Assembly: GCA_050084515.1 (NCBI GenBank)
Contig: CM114274.1
Span: 26,040,001-26,104,000, forward strand
Source of the DNA: Blasia pusilla
Taxonomy: Eukaryota > Marchantiophyta > Marchantiopsida > Blasiales
Reading direction: 5' to 3'
Length of the DNA stretch: 64,000 nt
In this document: positions 12,266-24,659 of the stretch, one piece after another
How the letters are laid out: the number at the start of each line of letters is the position of its first letter
Position numbering within the stretch: position 1 is the first letter of the stretch
Translations under genes and position numbers: made by a program
Notes under the pieces: model-generated
Databases searched by the model: none
The model's input: only the letters and a program-made list of their open reading frames with translations
What the model was told of the DNA's origin: nothing

Positions 12266-12848
12266 GAATTTTGAAATGATTTTTTTTTCTATATTAGTCA
12301 AACAAGCTCATTTTTGTGTGACCCTAGACCCTAAACAAGCACGAAAGAGTGGATTATACCTCGTTCGTGGATTCTTTTATTATAAGAATGAATAAGGCCT
12401 CGATCATGTATTGACTTATTTTAAGAATGAGTTAGATCACGTTTACAATTCCTTTCATTCTAATAATGAACTAGATCTCATTCCTTCCATTTATTTTATT
12501 TTCATAAATTTCCAATGACCTCTTTATAGAACGGAAAACTTCCATATTTGCTCATTTATTCCAGGAAGGCATATTTCTAGTTACATGCCTTATTATTTAT
12601 CTTTGTTAGATTTCCATTTCTCGTCACACTTCAAAATAATTTGTGAAGTATTCTTTTATTTTCACTAGAGGAGGGAATAAAAGTAGGATTAATTCTAGGA
12701 AGAGGATGATTTAATTTTCAAGAAAATGGGAGAATAGGGAAAAAAATTGAAGAAGAAAAAGTTAATCATAAATGAAAATTTTTTATGATTAATTTTCATT
12801 AAGAGAGAGGAAAAGAGAAATTTTCAACAAGGAAAGACTTTATAAGAA

Positions 12849-13067
12849 CTAGTCAATGCCCTTGTGATGCAAAGGTTAGAAATGATGGGTAGTTCAAAAT
12901 TACCCATCATGATCGTAAAACGTATGACCGAATAACTTGAGAGGGAACCCCAAAAAGAGACTCTCGTTTGACCTAAGGATGTGTGTAGAATAGTCGACTA
13001 AGTGCGCCAAGTGTTAAAAGGAGAGATGTTCAAACATAATGAGGGCACTCTCCCATAGTAATATAGA
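12849..13067 (-). mobile_element. Solo short non-autonomous Helitron
   Basis: Read on the minus strand it starts TCTATATTACTATGGGAG at 13067 and ends with a GC-type hairpin followed by ATTGACTAG at 12849. It is thus flanked as expected for a Helitron (5'-TC, 3' hairpin, CTAG end, insertion between A and T). The ends match the array at 60843-62755, while the inside is different. It contains an internal palindrome at 12882-12910 (10-bp perfect arms, 9-nt loop). It is 219 bp long, encodes nothing, and must have moved with proteins supplied in trans. Confidence 0.7.
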
Positions 13068-13809
13068 TTCATAATATTAGAATATTTACGACCTCTACAG
13101 ACATGTCTCATTTTTTTCCTAGTCGTTGAGACTATCCACTTGTCCTCCAACACGTGTTTGGTAATTAAAAAATATTTCCCCCCTCTCAAGGCCGCACACA
13201 GGTTTGGTTATGTAAGATGTTAAACTCTCTTTTCAAGTTATGTGTATTAGACTTCATTAGATATTCATCAATAAGTGTTTAGTTTTTTTAATGGAGGGGG
13301 AGAAAGGAAAAACGGGGAGAAGAAGGAATTAGTTCTTTATAAGAAAGAGGGGAGGGCAAGACAAAGACATCAATTTTTAACAAGGTAGGACTTGTAAAAA
13401 TAACTCATTTGAATGTTTGAGAGAAGGAGAGAAGGTTTAATTTTGAGTAGGGGAAGGAAAGTGAGAATCTTAAAGTTTGAGAAAGGGAGGACTCAATGTA
13501 CATTTTTTATCAAGTTTTTTTTAAAATTTTCATTATAGAAGTAAACAAGGAATAAGCTTAAAATTTCTATCGGGAAGGGGAATATAAAAATGTTTCACTG
13601 TTTCATAAGGAGTCCGTACACGGGGGTTCAAATCCATCTTCCAATACCAACATGCCTTAAGAAGCCTTGACGAGGCGTTTACGTTGTAAACCTCTCTTCT
13701 CATTTGTTTGGGATGCATTTAAAAAAACTTTAGGAGAGGGGAAGAGAAAGGGATAGATTTTCAACAATGGAGGACTTCATAAGGAATTTTTACGATATAG
13801 AATATTTTA

Positions 13810-13817
<8 letters not shown>

Positions 13818-13848
<31 letters not shown>
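13818..13848. repeat. (GA)n microsatellite
   Basis: About fifteen uninterrupted GA units in AT-rich DNA. Confidence 0.95.
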
Positions 13849-13851
<3 letters not shown>

Positions 13852-14189
13852 ATAAAATTTAAATATGGTCGGGAGATTGGATATGGGAGGAAGAATAGAT
13901 TGATCTTCCTTTATTTGAATCGGTTCCTTAAAAAAAGGAAGGCTTGGCTAGGGGAGGAGCGTGTCATTCACCACATACATCAACTATCATTAATACAAAT
14001 TTTTCCGCTCATTATTCTAGCACTACATTCACTCCTAATGTGTCTTAGATGCATCACACATTGCGCTTTCAAAAAAAAGATGTGAGTATAAAACATAACA
14101 AAGATATACAAATAATTGGTTTACATGAGTGAAAATACATGAGTGAGCTTGATTGTCCTAACAACCCAACACACCTCAAATGAATCTCT

Positions 14190-14450
14190 ACTGTGAACTC
14201 AATATCTCAATTTCGGATCAAGGTCTAAGGTGAGCATACACAATTGGACTAGCTACACTTGACTTAATGTCAAAAATCCCATGCCAATCTCTAAATCCAT
14301 TCCATGTGCTTGGTTTATCCCCCATGGTTCTCCAAGGTAGGGTTCAGATTCCAAACTCCCTTGGAGATCCTCCCTCCTACATATAGTTCTAAAGAAATCC
14401 ACCTCCTTCCTTAATCCAATTAAGGAATTCCTCTTAGGCCACTCCATGTG
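14190..14450. repeat. Diverged third copy of the 1-kb non-coding repeat
   Basis: Ordered short matches to 49450-49630 are visible in the same orientation: tcccatgccaatct / tcccaatgccaaact, then ccattccatgtgcttg / ccatttcgtgcccttg, then cttggagatcctccc / cttggagaccttccc, then a shared ccacctccttcc-like end. Identity is much lower than between the two main copies, so this is an old fragment. An alignment would be needed to be sure. Confidence 0.4.
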
Positions 14451-15531
14451 ACCTTCAACCCAAACTATTATTTCAAAAGTTTTAGATGAGTAATAAGACT
14501 TCTGCTAATACGTTTTTCTCGATCTTTAGTGCAGTCTCACAAGTGTTCCAACAATATCTTATTCCTCAACACATCATCCTTGACCTACTAGGATCAAAAT
14601 CTGGTCTCCCTTAAGTTGTTCCATAAAAACTCTCCATTCCACTACAAAAGAAGTTGCAACCTCCCACACTCGATCCGACAACTTTCCCACCTCCCACACT
14701 TGGCCTTTGCCCCCCGCATCCCACCTACAAGTATACCACCCATTCCCATCACCCTCTAGGCCTTCTTCCATCATGTCATGCTTTCTCCTCCTCCCCCTTT
14801 CTCTTCTTTTACTAGGTGCCTCTCGCTTGATACCCTTTTTGCTTCTTCGATATGTTGACAACCCATCCCCACCCCACTTCTCTCACCTTCCCAACCTCGC
14901 CTCTTGTCCCTTGCATATTCCCGTCCCCCCATCCCACTTCACTCATCTACCTTTGTTGCAACCCTTGTAACCAAATGCGTTCCAACGTAGAACATCAAAA
15001 CTCCACGGAGCTCATACTATAATAGAAACGCGTTAGGAGTCTTGTGAGTAGGACATGAGTTATAGAAATGAGATTTGAGCGTTCATGGCCATCTTGAATG
15101 ATAATGGTTGTGATCTAGAAGAACACTTGGTGGGATTTGAGTCCCACAAGAATTCAACTCGAAGGAGACTACAACCTAACTTGGAACTTAATTAAGCATT
15201 CGGGGATTCTCCACATTTGAGGTCATAACCACTACACCCATAAGAGAAGAGTTGAATCGGGGACCTCTTTGAGAGGACCTTATATTAGTGTAACTAACCT
15301 ATTGGTCATCTACGGTTTGATGAGAGACTATACTTAATAAGTAGTGCGTGTCAGAACCTTGCGACCATGGACCCCGTGCCCTAGTTGGACGGTGTTTTGG
15401 ACCATAGACCTCTTGGTCATCTCGACTTGATGAATGAGGGAGAGAGAGATATTGATTTTGCTTGCATAAACAAGAAGAGTGAATATATGCGCAAAGAGAG
15501 TGAATGAGCCGCCTTCCTCTCCATCCGTATA

Positions 15532-15650
15532 AAGATCATGACAAGGATTTCTTGCACTAGAATCCAACAAAATTTTATCACTCTCTATATATATGAAGAT
15601 AATGACAAGGAGTTCTTGCACTAGAATCTAAAAAAACTTATCACTTTATT
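15532..15650. repeat. 64-bp tandem duplication
   Basis: Two direct copies start at 15532 and 15596 (AAGATCATGACAAGG and AAGATAATGACAAGG) and share the following TTCTTGCACTAGAATC. The differences are few. Confidence 0.8.
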
Positions 15651-16429
15651 CTAGATATTGATGGTGACCTCCACACCCAGCACACAAGAACCCGCACACT
15701 TTAACTTCAAATTTTTACTTTTTTTTTTCCTTGAAGTAAATGTGCCATATATGTTTATGTTTGTTAAGGAGTCTTTCCATGCTGTGGGAATATGGACACT
15801 ATGTATGGCGTGAATGCGGCCTTGGTGTTCGAAGACTCTTGGAGTCTCCCCCTCCTTACACTTCCAATAGGTTCCCCCCTCTCGTCTCTCATAGAGTTTC
15901 CAAGTTAGCTTAAGGAGGTAAAAGTCTCCAGTCGACTGACTAAAGAGAGTTATGTTTTCAAGATGTAGATGAATGTAAGAAGAGATTTTCTTAGTCCCAA
16001 TTTGGTTTTGCTCGAGCTGCCATAGTACTCGAGGATGTCGGAAGAAGAAAAGACGGATCGCTGAATTGAAGAAGAGTAGAGCCATCGCAAAATTGAAGAA
16101 ACATAGATCGGTCACTGATGAAGTGACTTTATCAGTGATCAGTGAGCACCTGTTGCTGCAACCACAAGTTTATCCATCATATGATCCTCTTGTGGCTCAT
16201 ATGGCTGGTTATACATAACCTGACGACATTCTTCGGTTGGATGGTGCCTTCTTTGGAAGGAATTTTTTTACTCAAGCACAATGCAATTAAGATGACTCGT
16301 CTGCATTCTAGAGAAGATGAACTCGGTAGGTAAGATCTACCATTGCCAATGCATGTGCTAGAGCTGTCTAAGTGTAATCCATCCTAGAGGCTAGGCTGAA
16401 CGAACTCACGCCTTTTATAACTGGATTTC

Positions 16430-19400
16430 TTTCATTCATCAATAGCCTGCGAGAGCGCAACAATTGACGGCAGTACTATTCGTAATTTCATCTCATATAC
16501 TCGTGTACTCTTTGGATCTATCCACTACATCTCCTCTAGGGCGACGACGAATCTGCATGAGGATATGGATAGGTCATCCTCAATTTTCGTTTTGTACTCG
16601 TCTCTGCCACAGCACATGGTTCTTGCAAACAATAACGCTCATGACGTTGAGAGAGTTTATGAGTCTGATGCACCACTGGACCAGCTGATGTCGGGTGTGA
16701 TCCAGATCAATGCAGGTACATGATTGATAAACTTGTGGTTGCAGCAAGAGGTGCTGGCAGGGAAACCATTTGTTGTGCCATAAATGGTAGTCTCGAGATT
16801 ATTATTACGGACAGCAAGCTTGTCACTCCCCAGTTGCGGAGCTTCAAATCATGTGCTTTTTTTTCTCGTTGCTCGACCAGGTCACGTCATTGGTACCTTC
16901 TCTCCCCCTCTCATGGCGATCATGCCTTTTATTGCACTCTCGTGGCTTCCATTTGGGGTAGGGTTTCCCTTGTATTCACTCTGGTTGTCGCTCGGGGTCA
17001 TATTCTTTCATCGATCTGCTCTGCATTTTCCTCTTCTAGGTCATGTAGTCTAACGATATATTTCCACAAAACTTCAGGAAAAAGGAGGACGAATCGAAAT
17101 TCGAAGAGCGAATAAAATAAAATGGATGATGGAAACTGAATGAGAGCGAAGAAATAAGCACAAGTGAATGAAAGCTATTGAAGTTGCTAGAGCAAACGAT
17201 GGAAAGTTGACAACCCGTGCTCGCTCACAATTGGATGCGTGTGAGACCATGGAATCCAGTTCCGAACGGGTCCGCACTGTTCAGGTTTTGATGAAGGGAG
17301 ATTTCTGTGCCCCAGAAAGGCGGAACAGCGAGTAGACATGTCGGGTGTGTCACGAGGGGCATTTGCCGCAGGAATATTGGAGATTATTCAGCGGGAGGGG
17401 AGAGCTCCCGGTTGGGACAGGACTCCAAGCAGTGGCGCACGATTGAACGCATGAGATGTTGGTCTTGGATCTAGTCATTTAACAGCAAGTCGAGGTCCCA
17501 GGTCTCTATGGAAATCCGTGGTGAATCTGGACTACTCTGTCACCTGAGTGGTCTGTGCGTGAGGGGAGAGCTCCCGTGATCCGCTGTCTTGGAATCTGCA
17601 GGGTCAGCGCTGAGGGGACAATGTGCACAAAGTGATCAAAGCCTTGTGTTTATACGCACCACCAGAAACCTGCCAACATCGGTGTGTCCGTGGTCGTGAA
17701 TCCCTAATCTCCCTGCAGTCTCTCGTTCAATCTTGCACCGAAGAGGATAACTCCTATGTGTGCGGTTCATCCTGGAGCATATTTTCACTACTTTCATGTG
17801 AGACGGTGAACAACGTCCAGAGTTCTTGCTCTCTGTATTTGAGAGACTGCTAGAGCTCATGGCACAATCCAGTCAGATCGAAGATGTCAATGATGCAGTA
17901 GTTTCCGTGCAAGCAAGATTTCACAAGTCTGGGCGGACATTAGCCTCTACAGGAGCAGATAATACCGAACGTAGAAACATGATTCATAAATGATTATCGG
18001 GTATGGACATCCCAGAACTCATATTATATTCACCCAAACCGAAATTGTGATGCCCGCACTGCAACAGTGGACTTCGCTGGTCACGAATTGCGGCATGGGA
18101 ATGAAACGTTCGTCTGCAACGTGTGAGAATTGCTCCCACAGCTGTGCGAGTTCACCCGGTGCCCTGTTGTCTCCTCTCCCCTCACATTTACGAGAGTGAT
18201 GGCTGAACCATCCTGGATGCCAGTGACGAGTGGAAGCTCCACAATGCGATGTCTGCCACGCTTTTGCCTGACGGGAGCTGAAAGCTGCTGGTGCGTATCA
18301 TATAGGCAAGAGTGTTGATCAGGGTCAAGACCCACTGGAATTTGACTTCGACTTCACAGACGCAGGGCAGTTTCAGAGAGGTGGTGAAAGATGGTACTCC
18401 TCTCATGATGTTAGAGTTTAGTTTTTCAATCTGTGATCCTCTTATGCCAAGTCTCCGAATCTTCTACATTTGCGCCACTATGTACATACACTACTACTTC
18501 TATAATAGGTACAGTAGCATCTAATCTTACCAAATCTACTGTTGAGTGCAGTAGTAGAGAGGTGTCGATGCAATTTCCTTGCAAGTTATGATTGTAGTTT
18601 GTGCAACTCCCTTTCAGTCTGGACAATCATTTTCGACGGCAGCTTGCGAATCTGTGATGGTGGGAGGGTTTGATGGAACGCTGCACTGCATCCTTAAAAG
18701 GTACGTCAATCTCTTACCCCTTCAGCGAAGTGTTACCCCTGGCCTTCATGGATCAGCTCGATTTGCAGTTCTTCGTGACGCCTAACACTGAATTGAACTC
18801 TCTGCCGACTTACATGGCTCAGGTTGATCTCTTTTACGATGCGACTATCCACAGAGTGCTCACTCATCGTCCCCCCTTTGTCCCTCACATTGGATATCCC
18901 CATGACTGACAGGAGGAATCCGAAAGGTATGCCAAACTGTCTGCGAATCGTCTGCAACGTCCTCAGGTGCTGCAGGATGTGGCACTAAGCAATGTGGTCA
19001 CCCGGCAAGTAGAAAACTACTCTTTGGAAAGAAGCCGATTGTTGTTTGAGAGCATCTTCTAGTGTGAATCATGTTACCATGATGGAAACAGTCTCCTACT
19101 TACTGCAGAATTCCCTTTTTCGGAAGAGCAGAATTGGGCATCACTGTGGCGATGGTGGCCACCGTGGGGGTCAGGCAGCTAGGCCAACATGCAGGAGCAG
19201 AACACGCCCGTGCACTGAAACCATACGAAGCCTCTCAGCCAAAATTCTCACAGATTTTCTATCTCTTGATGAGGAGTTACGTCATCAAGTGCAGAGCGGG
19301 ACTTTCGTGTCCGTTCTGGTGATCGATGTTCCGAGGCCTGATGAGCGGCGCTTTGGATGCATCCTTCCATTTCTGGGAGCTCGATGAAATCGATGACAGC

Positions 19401-19560
19401 CAGAATAACCCTTTGGGCTCTACCCCAACAAGCTACCTGACTCGCTGTGGAAGCAGTGCGAAGCAATGGTCTGGAATTTAGACCTTCGACATTGTCTCGG
19501 ATTGGAGAATTTCTATCATCCCGTCAACAAAGTCATTTCCTTGTCTCGCCTTCATGCAGT
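16430..19560 (+). other. Exon-like stretches of an unrecognised gene or pseudogene
   Basis: Several plus-strand stretches look more coding-like than their surroundings. They are about 16445-16705 (contains SSLPQHMVLANNNAHDVERV), 17160-17330 (contains KLTTRARSQLDACETMESS), 17820-17990 (contains EFLLSVFERLLELMAQSSQI), and 18615-18820 (contains ESVMVGGFDGTLHCILKR, then a GT donor-like site, then YPFSEVLPLAFMDQLDLQFF). Some end at GT or begin after AG. No continuous gene model could be assembled, in-frame stops intervene, and no family is recognised. The GGFDGT string resembles a beta-propeller blade, but that alone proves nothing. It could be a degenerate multi-exon gene or chance open frames in GC-balanced DNA. 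Confidence 0.3.
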
Positions 19561-19895
19561 CAACCGAAAGCTCACCTCAAGCTCCCGACAGCCACTTCCT
19601 GAACCACCGAATTCTCCAGATTTTCATGACACGATGACGTCCGTTACAATTGAAATGCAAGGTCTCTGAATTTTGATATTCTCCATAGCTTCAGCGGCCA
19701 TCACAGAACACCAGTACTCATACTCAAGAAATTTCTGTGAAGATGTACGCAATGAAGGATTCCATGGATACCCGGGGTCCCGGTTCACACTAGGATAATT
19801 ACAAAACGACGATAGCTCCAGCATCCAGCAGTAGATTAAATGGCAATGAGACATTGGGTAGTGGTAATGATTTGATCAAAACACCATAGAAAAGC

Positions 19896-19922
<27 letters not shown>
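19896..19922. repeat. (TA)n microsatellite
   Basis: A run of TA dinucleotides about 27 bp long, just beyond the 3' end of the channel gene. Confidence 0.95.
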
Positions 19923-19926
<4 letters not shown>

Positions 19927-20113
19927 TTATTGTACAAGCTGTGATCGTTCTGTACAAGTCACTTACATCCAGCAATACACGTGAACAACTGTCCAGACCT
20001 AGGAACTGTGGCGCCAAACCCAAATCGTGCTGCAGATGAAGTCCTCGAAAACTGTAATTTACATGCGTCCAGAGATAGACGGATGGGTGGATAAAGGCAT
20101 GGAGGCGGGGGTC

Positions 20114-20880
20114 CTATTCGATTTGACCCGAGGGTTTTGGAGAGGTGATCACGGCTGTGTAGATACGAAGACGATTATTCCTCATCGCTGCTTCAGAGTC
20201 TGCCATGTTGATGTAAGATTCAGGCACCGCAAAAAGCGACGGCCGAGGGAGAGAGCCATCCAACTTCGCCTTCTTATTAGCTTTGAACCTTCTCCAAGAG
20301 AGCTGGATGGTTACTGCTGCCCACATCCGCCAACCAGACGAGTAAAAGCGAAGGGTGCGCTTCATGTTCTCGTCGTCGAATTTGTACCGGAAGTGTTGAA
20401 CGACGAATTTCAAGTCTCGAGCTTCTAGGGCGAAAACCTCAGCCGAGTCCAGAGCTATCAAGGTCGCTGTCGAAGGAGGCATGCGATCCACAGGAGTCTT
20501 GCGCAAGCACCACGAAAGGAGCTCATCTCCACAGAAGTTTCCGGGTCCTAAAAGGCAGTAACTCGATTGGTTGTTCTTCAGCCGATATGAGCTTTGAAAG
20601 TGCCCTCTCACGAGGAACAGCATGCGGATGACAGGGTCGCCCTCTCTTAGCACCTGTAGATCGAAGGTTCAGAGGTGAAATCTCCATCTCCATGACGGTA
20701 AGACGAAGACAAGATTCCGATTCTATTGCTTGATGGAACGTGCTCGAAATACTTACCATCTCACCCTTGATGAAGATGTGGGCTGTCAATCTCTCACAAA
20801 CATTGTCCAACACTAGTTCATCCATCTGCTGAAATAATGGCACCTGGAGAGCAAACAACAATAAGCCATGAGAATTCTGT

Positions 20881-20913
<33 letters not shown>

Positions 20914-23900
20914 CTGTTGGTGAGTTCTAAATTCCAGGAGAGCCTTCCAACACTAGGTCATCCATCTGCTGAAATGATGGCACCCGGAGAGCAAACAAGA
21001 AGCCATTTTTAGAATTCTTGGCAATTCTATTCCGTAAATTTGGTGAGTTCTTTCTGACTACCAGGAGAACCTTCCTCATACACTGTGTCATATGGTGATG
21101 GGTGGAAGATAGTTCTCCAGTTTTGATCATTCCAACAAGCCAATCCTTTATCCGAATGTTCGAAAATGTTTTCCTCACTTCACCTGGCGAACCAAATCCA
21201 GGCAGAGGTGCCGTTTGATATCTCGACGAAGGCCTTCAGGAAGATCAGCAACCATGGAGGTTTCATCGACGCCACGGGTGGCAGCCCAACGCTGGCGTTC
21301 ATAATGCCTCACGCGTTGCCGCAAGCGCATGGGTAACTGCCGCCTCTTCATCCACCATTCCATATCTCTGATTCGTAACTGCATCACCTCCTTCCTAGCA
21401 GTAATGGAATGGAGAAACACCTGTGTGGAACCACCACCCTACCACCAACCTGTTAATGGCAGCTAAGGTTGCAGCATTTACTGCCCGCCCCAACCTTTCT
21501 TGAGCCCCAACTCGCCGATGCTAGTCGAATCAACTCGCCTTCCTCTGCCCAGATACCTGATTTGTGAAAAGACCCTAAGGAAACGCTTAATGTGAGCTCC
21601 GTCATACTGAAGATTGCTTGATCGAGAGGCGCTTTCCTAAAAAGATTGCAGATCGAAACACAACGGACAAAGGGAAGCAATTCGTGAGTCGTGCTGCTGA
21701 GCTTCCGAAGGTTGGTACCGTGCGTGTGATCTAAGTGAAGCTAGGGACGAGAAGAAGATAAGAAACGGCCATGCCTGAATGTTTCCAATCAGAAGCATGA
21801 ACAGCAGCAATCCACAAGTAATCACAAAAATACTGAAGGCCACCTCCAGCGGTTCGTTTCCGGGTATGAGTGCATTGCCAAAGGAGCTGCAAACGGACCA
21901 GCACAAGGGCATTCCCTATGAGGAACGAATCATAAGGCAGCTGACATCCCTCAATTCTCCTCGTCCAGTGTCTCCTCCTGAGATTACCATGTCCTCTTTT
22001 GGCAAATTACAGAGCAGCTGCACCAGGTGTGTTCAGGCTGAAGTTTGGGATAGTGATCCACTCGGTATGCAACTACAGAAGAGCTACAAAACCCCAGAAG
22101 TACCTGCTTTTGTCTCACGAAATACACACAATCGGACCTACCGCCATGTTCGCAGGCATTGGTTCATATCCCCACTTTAGAGGAGCATCCAATCAATAGA
22201 GATGTGAAGAGGGCATGGATGCATTCAAATAGTCTACCACGAAAGAGCGAGCTCTTATGGAGTTACTGCTTACCTCAGAGTCATGAGACCCCAGAAGAGC
22301 GGGTACAGAACTTTGTCCAGCCACAGCGATTCCCCGGGCAATGTCACTGCTTGGCGGTAAATGCCATAATTGAAACGGCCGCCGTTTCTTAAGCACTGGG
22401 CCTGCAAATATTCATCGCTAGCGAAGGCCGCTCTTCTGAGATCGTCAAGTAATGGCTGGTCTCCATATGATAACGTCCTCGGACACCCAAAATATCGCCT
22501 GTTACAATCCACCATCGACCAACAACGCTGCACAGCGCACTCTTCAATCTCGTTGACTGTGAGGAGATACCACAGTGCTCCAGCTATCTGCAACGAAGAA
22601 ATCGAACTGTCAGGAAATGAGAAAAACATTTAAGCAGCTCTAATCATTCATATGAATGCAGCATTCGATTTCTCTTCTGCTTACGATCTACTTGGCTCGA
22701 CCAAGTCTTTGCTAGATGATCTTTGATTAGTACTCGATTGAGCAATGGCATAATATCATGAACGACAGGATGTCCACACCACGTAGCTTACATGGGCAGC
22801 GACAAAATAGGCTATCAGATTGAGTGCAAAACCCCACCAAGCAGTGCCAAAGATGTAGCCTGTCACATGCTGCATGCGCCGGATTAGCAAAACCATGTGA
22901 AGGATCTTTGGGATGTACTGGAATAAGAACACCACGAGGATCACTGCCAGTAAACTTTTAAAACTGGCGCCACTGTTAATGATGGCTGGTACAATACACC
23001 AGAAGAGTATCTGTACATCCCAGGCCCAGCATCGCTCGTTAGCATTAACCATTCTCAACTGGTACAGATTTCTTCTTACACTTGGAAAACAAACCTAACA
23101 TTATTCTCGCTCTATGTCTAGATGGCGCACACAACGATGAACTTCCAGTGCCCAACCTTGTGCTGTCTGCATTCATCAGATCTGGAAGCTATGGAATCAT
23201 GTGCTCTTCTGAGGTTGGTAAGCGATCAGGCTCAGAACTATGGAAGCATTAACGCAGAGGTGAGATGGACGGTTTCCACATGCTGTTTAACAGTTTGAAG
23301 TTTTGTGTGTGTGTGTGTACACAGAATGACGAAGAAAGTCAAATCTTGTAAACAGAGAGAATGAGACCGTGCTTTAGCTTTTGCACAAACCTAACAAAAA
23401 CGAATCATGTCAAAGACAGGGCAATCTGGCCTCAAGAATGTGTAATCATTGGAAGTTTGTCCCAGTCGATAGATTCTGGGGCTCCCCCGTTGTGAAGCGA
23501 CTGACATAGTCCATGGACACGAGGCTCTCGGAACGACTCGCAAACAGCTAGAATGCTTTCAAGGGACATTGCAAGAGCGGTAGGACGTGTGTAGGGATTG
23601 CAACAATTTTCTCATGACGATGCTTCAGACCTGAGGTATAGGGAGGATGACAAACACATCAAATATGAAAGCCCAAGAGTGACGCAAATAGTTCGTAGCA
23701 ATCTTCCGAGCATCCCAGACTAGCAGGCCCGTACCAAGGACCAGCGATTCCTTGGAGACGTAAGCAAGTCTCAGCTGCAGCCACATGTGGATCAGGTACA
23801 TCATATCCGTGAACGCCCTCATAATAGTCACCGTCACTGCAAAGTATTTGTTCACAAATATGCAAGCGAGCTCCATGTGCATAGAGACCACGTACAAGAA

Positions 23901-24659
23901 TAGAGGATCGATGGCTGCACCGACGGAAGATACCAGCAGAAACACCCGGTTCCACATCTGTATCAATTTGCTCCGCGGATCCAAAACCCTGCCAAAGATC
24001 CATCGACCACTCTCCTCCGTCCACCCTGGCCTGCATTTGTGTGTGGTATCTTGAAGAAAGTTCAAATTGGAGCTGACTGCTGAGCTAAACTCGGGGCTCA
24101 TGTGGTGGTGATGGTGACTGCAGCCTTCATCCCGCGAGCAGGCCGAATCTTGCTGCCTCGCCTGTTGTGCGCACAATCGGCAGCTGCTACTAGAGGAGGC
24201 CCTATCGATGTCCGGATCTGGAACAACATCGTGACGACTTCGTATGATATTTCTTCCGATGTGCTTCACTAACCCATTCAGCTTGATACCCTTGGAGAGT
24301 CTCGAACGCGAAGCGTTGAGCTTCCTGTTCCCCTCTGCCAGACTGCCGAACAAGGATCCTGTCAGCGGCACAGAGGTTGAACAAGTTTGCATCCTCTCAT
24401 CCTTCTGTGCAATGGAAGTTCTGCTATGTTCTGCGCCGGGTTTGACCATCAACCTACGACTAGCTGCAATTTCGGGCTCCGATTGAAACACAAAGTTGAA
24501 CCGCAGAGAGCTGGGCCACAAGAGACGGGACATTTCACCGACGATGCGGGAGAAAGGGAGAAATAAGGGTAGGACCTGAACAAATCTTGGTCGATGCTCA
24601 CTGAGGGATCTCGGGACGCGGTATTCAGAGCCAACGGCATCTGCATGAATTCCATTCAT
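20114..24659 (-). CDS. Plant cyclic-nucleotide-gated cation channel (CNGC)
   Basis: Seven minus-strand exons join in frame: 24659-23631, 23010-22792, 22587-22274, 21886-21775, 21420-21184, 20843-20757 and 20653-20114. The product is about 845 residues. It has a long cytosolic N-terminus (to about residue 225) and S1 from VLDPRSKLIQMWNRVFLLV. The S4-S5 region and pore follow in exons 2-4, with the filter area SSFGNAL. S6 ends LLLFMLLIGNIQ. The C-linker has RKEVMQLRIRDMEWWMKRR. The cyclic-nucleotide-binding domain carries GPGNFCGDELLSW, and a calmodulin-binding IQ motif reads AAVTIQLSWRRFKANKK (about residues 778-794). Such plasma-membrane or endomembrane channels carry Ca2+ and K+. Intron 4 uses a GC donor. 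The N-terminal start is uncertain, and a Met further in (near 24531) is possible. The protein is longer than usual for plant CNGCs (about 700-750). Confidence 0.88.
20884..20913. repeat. (GTA)n microsatellite in CNGC intron 5
   Basis: About ten TAG/GTA units lie between exon 6 and its broken duplicate. Confidence 0.95.
20944..20985 (-). pseudogene. Duplicated, splice-dead copy of CNGC exon 6
   Basis: This segment repeats the start of real exon 6 (20843 leftwards) at an offset of 140 bp. It keeps the codons for VPSFQQMDDLVLE, against VPLFQQMDELVLD in the real exon. The real exon is preceded on the minus strand by CTCCAG. The duplicate has CTCCGG, which destroys the AG acceptor. It is also truncated after about 13 codons and runs into unrelated codons. 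It therefore sits inside intron 5 as a fossil exon. Flanking repeated pieces (TGGTGAGTTCT at 20918 and 21041) show the duplication was complex. Confidence 0.8.
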
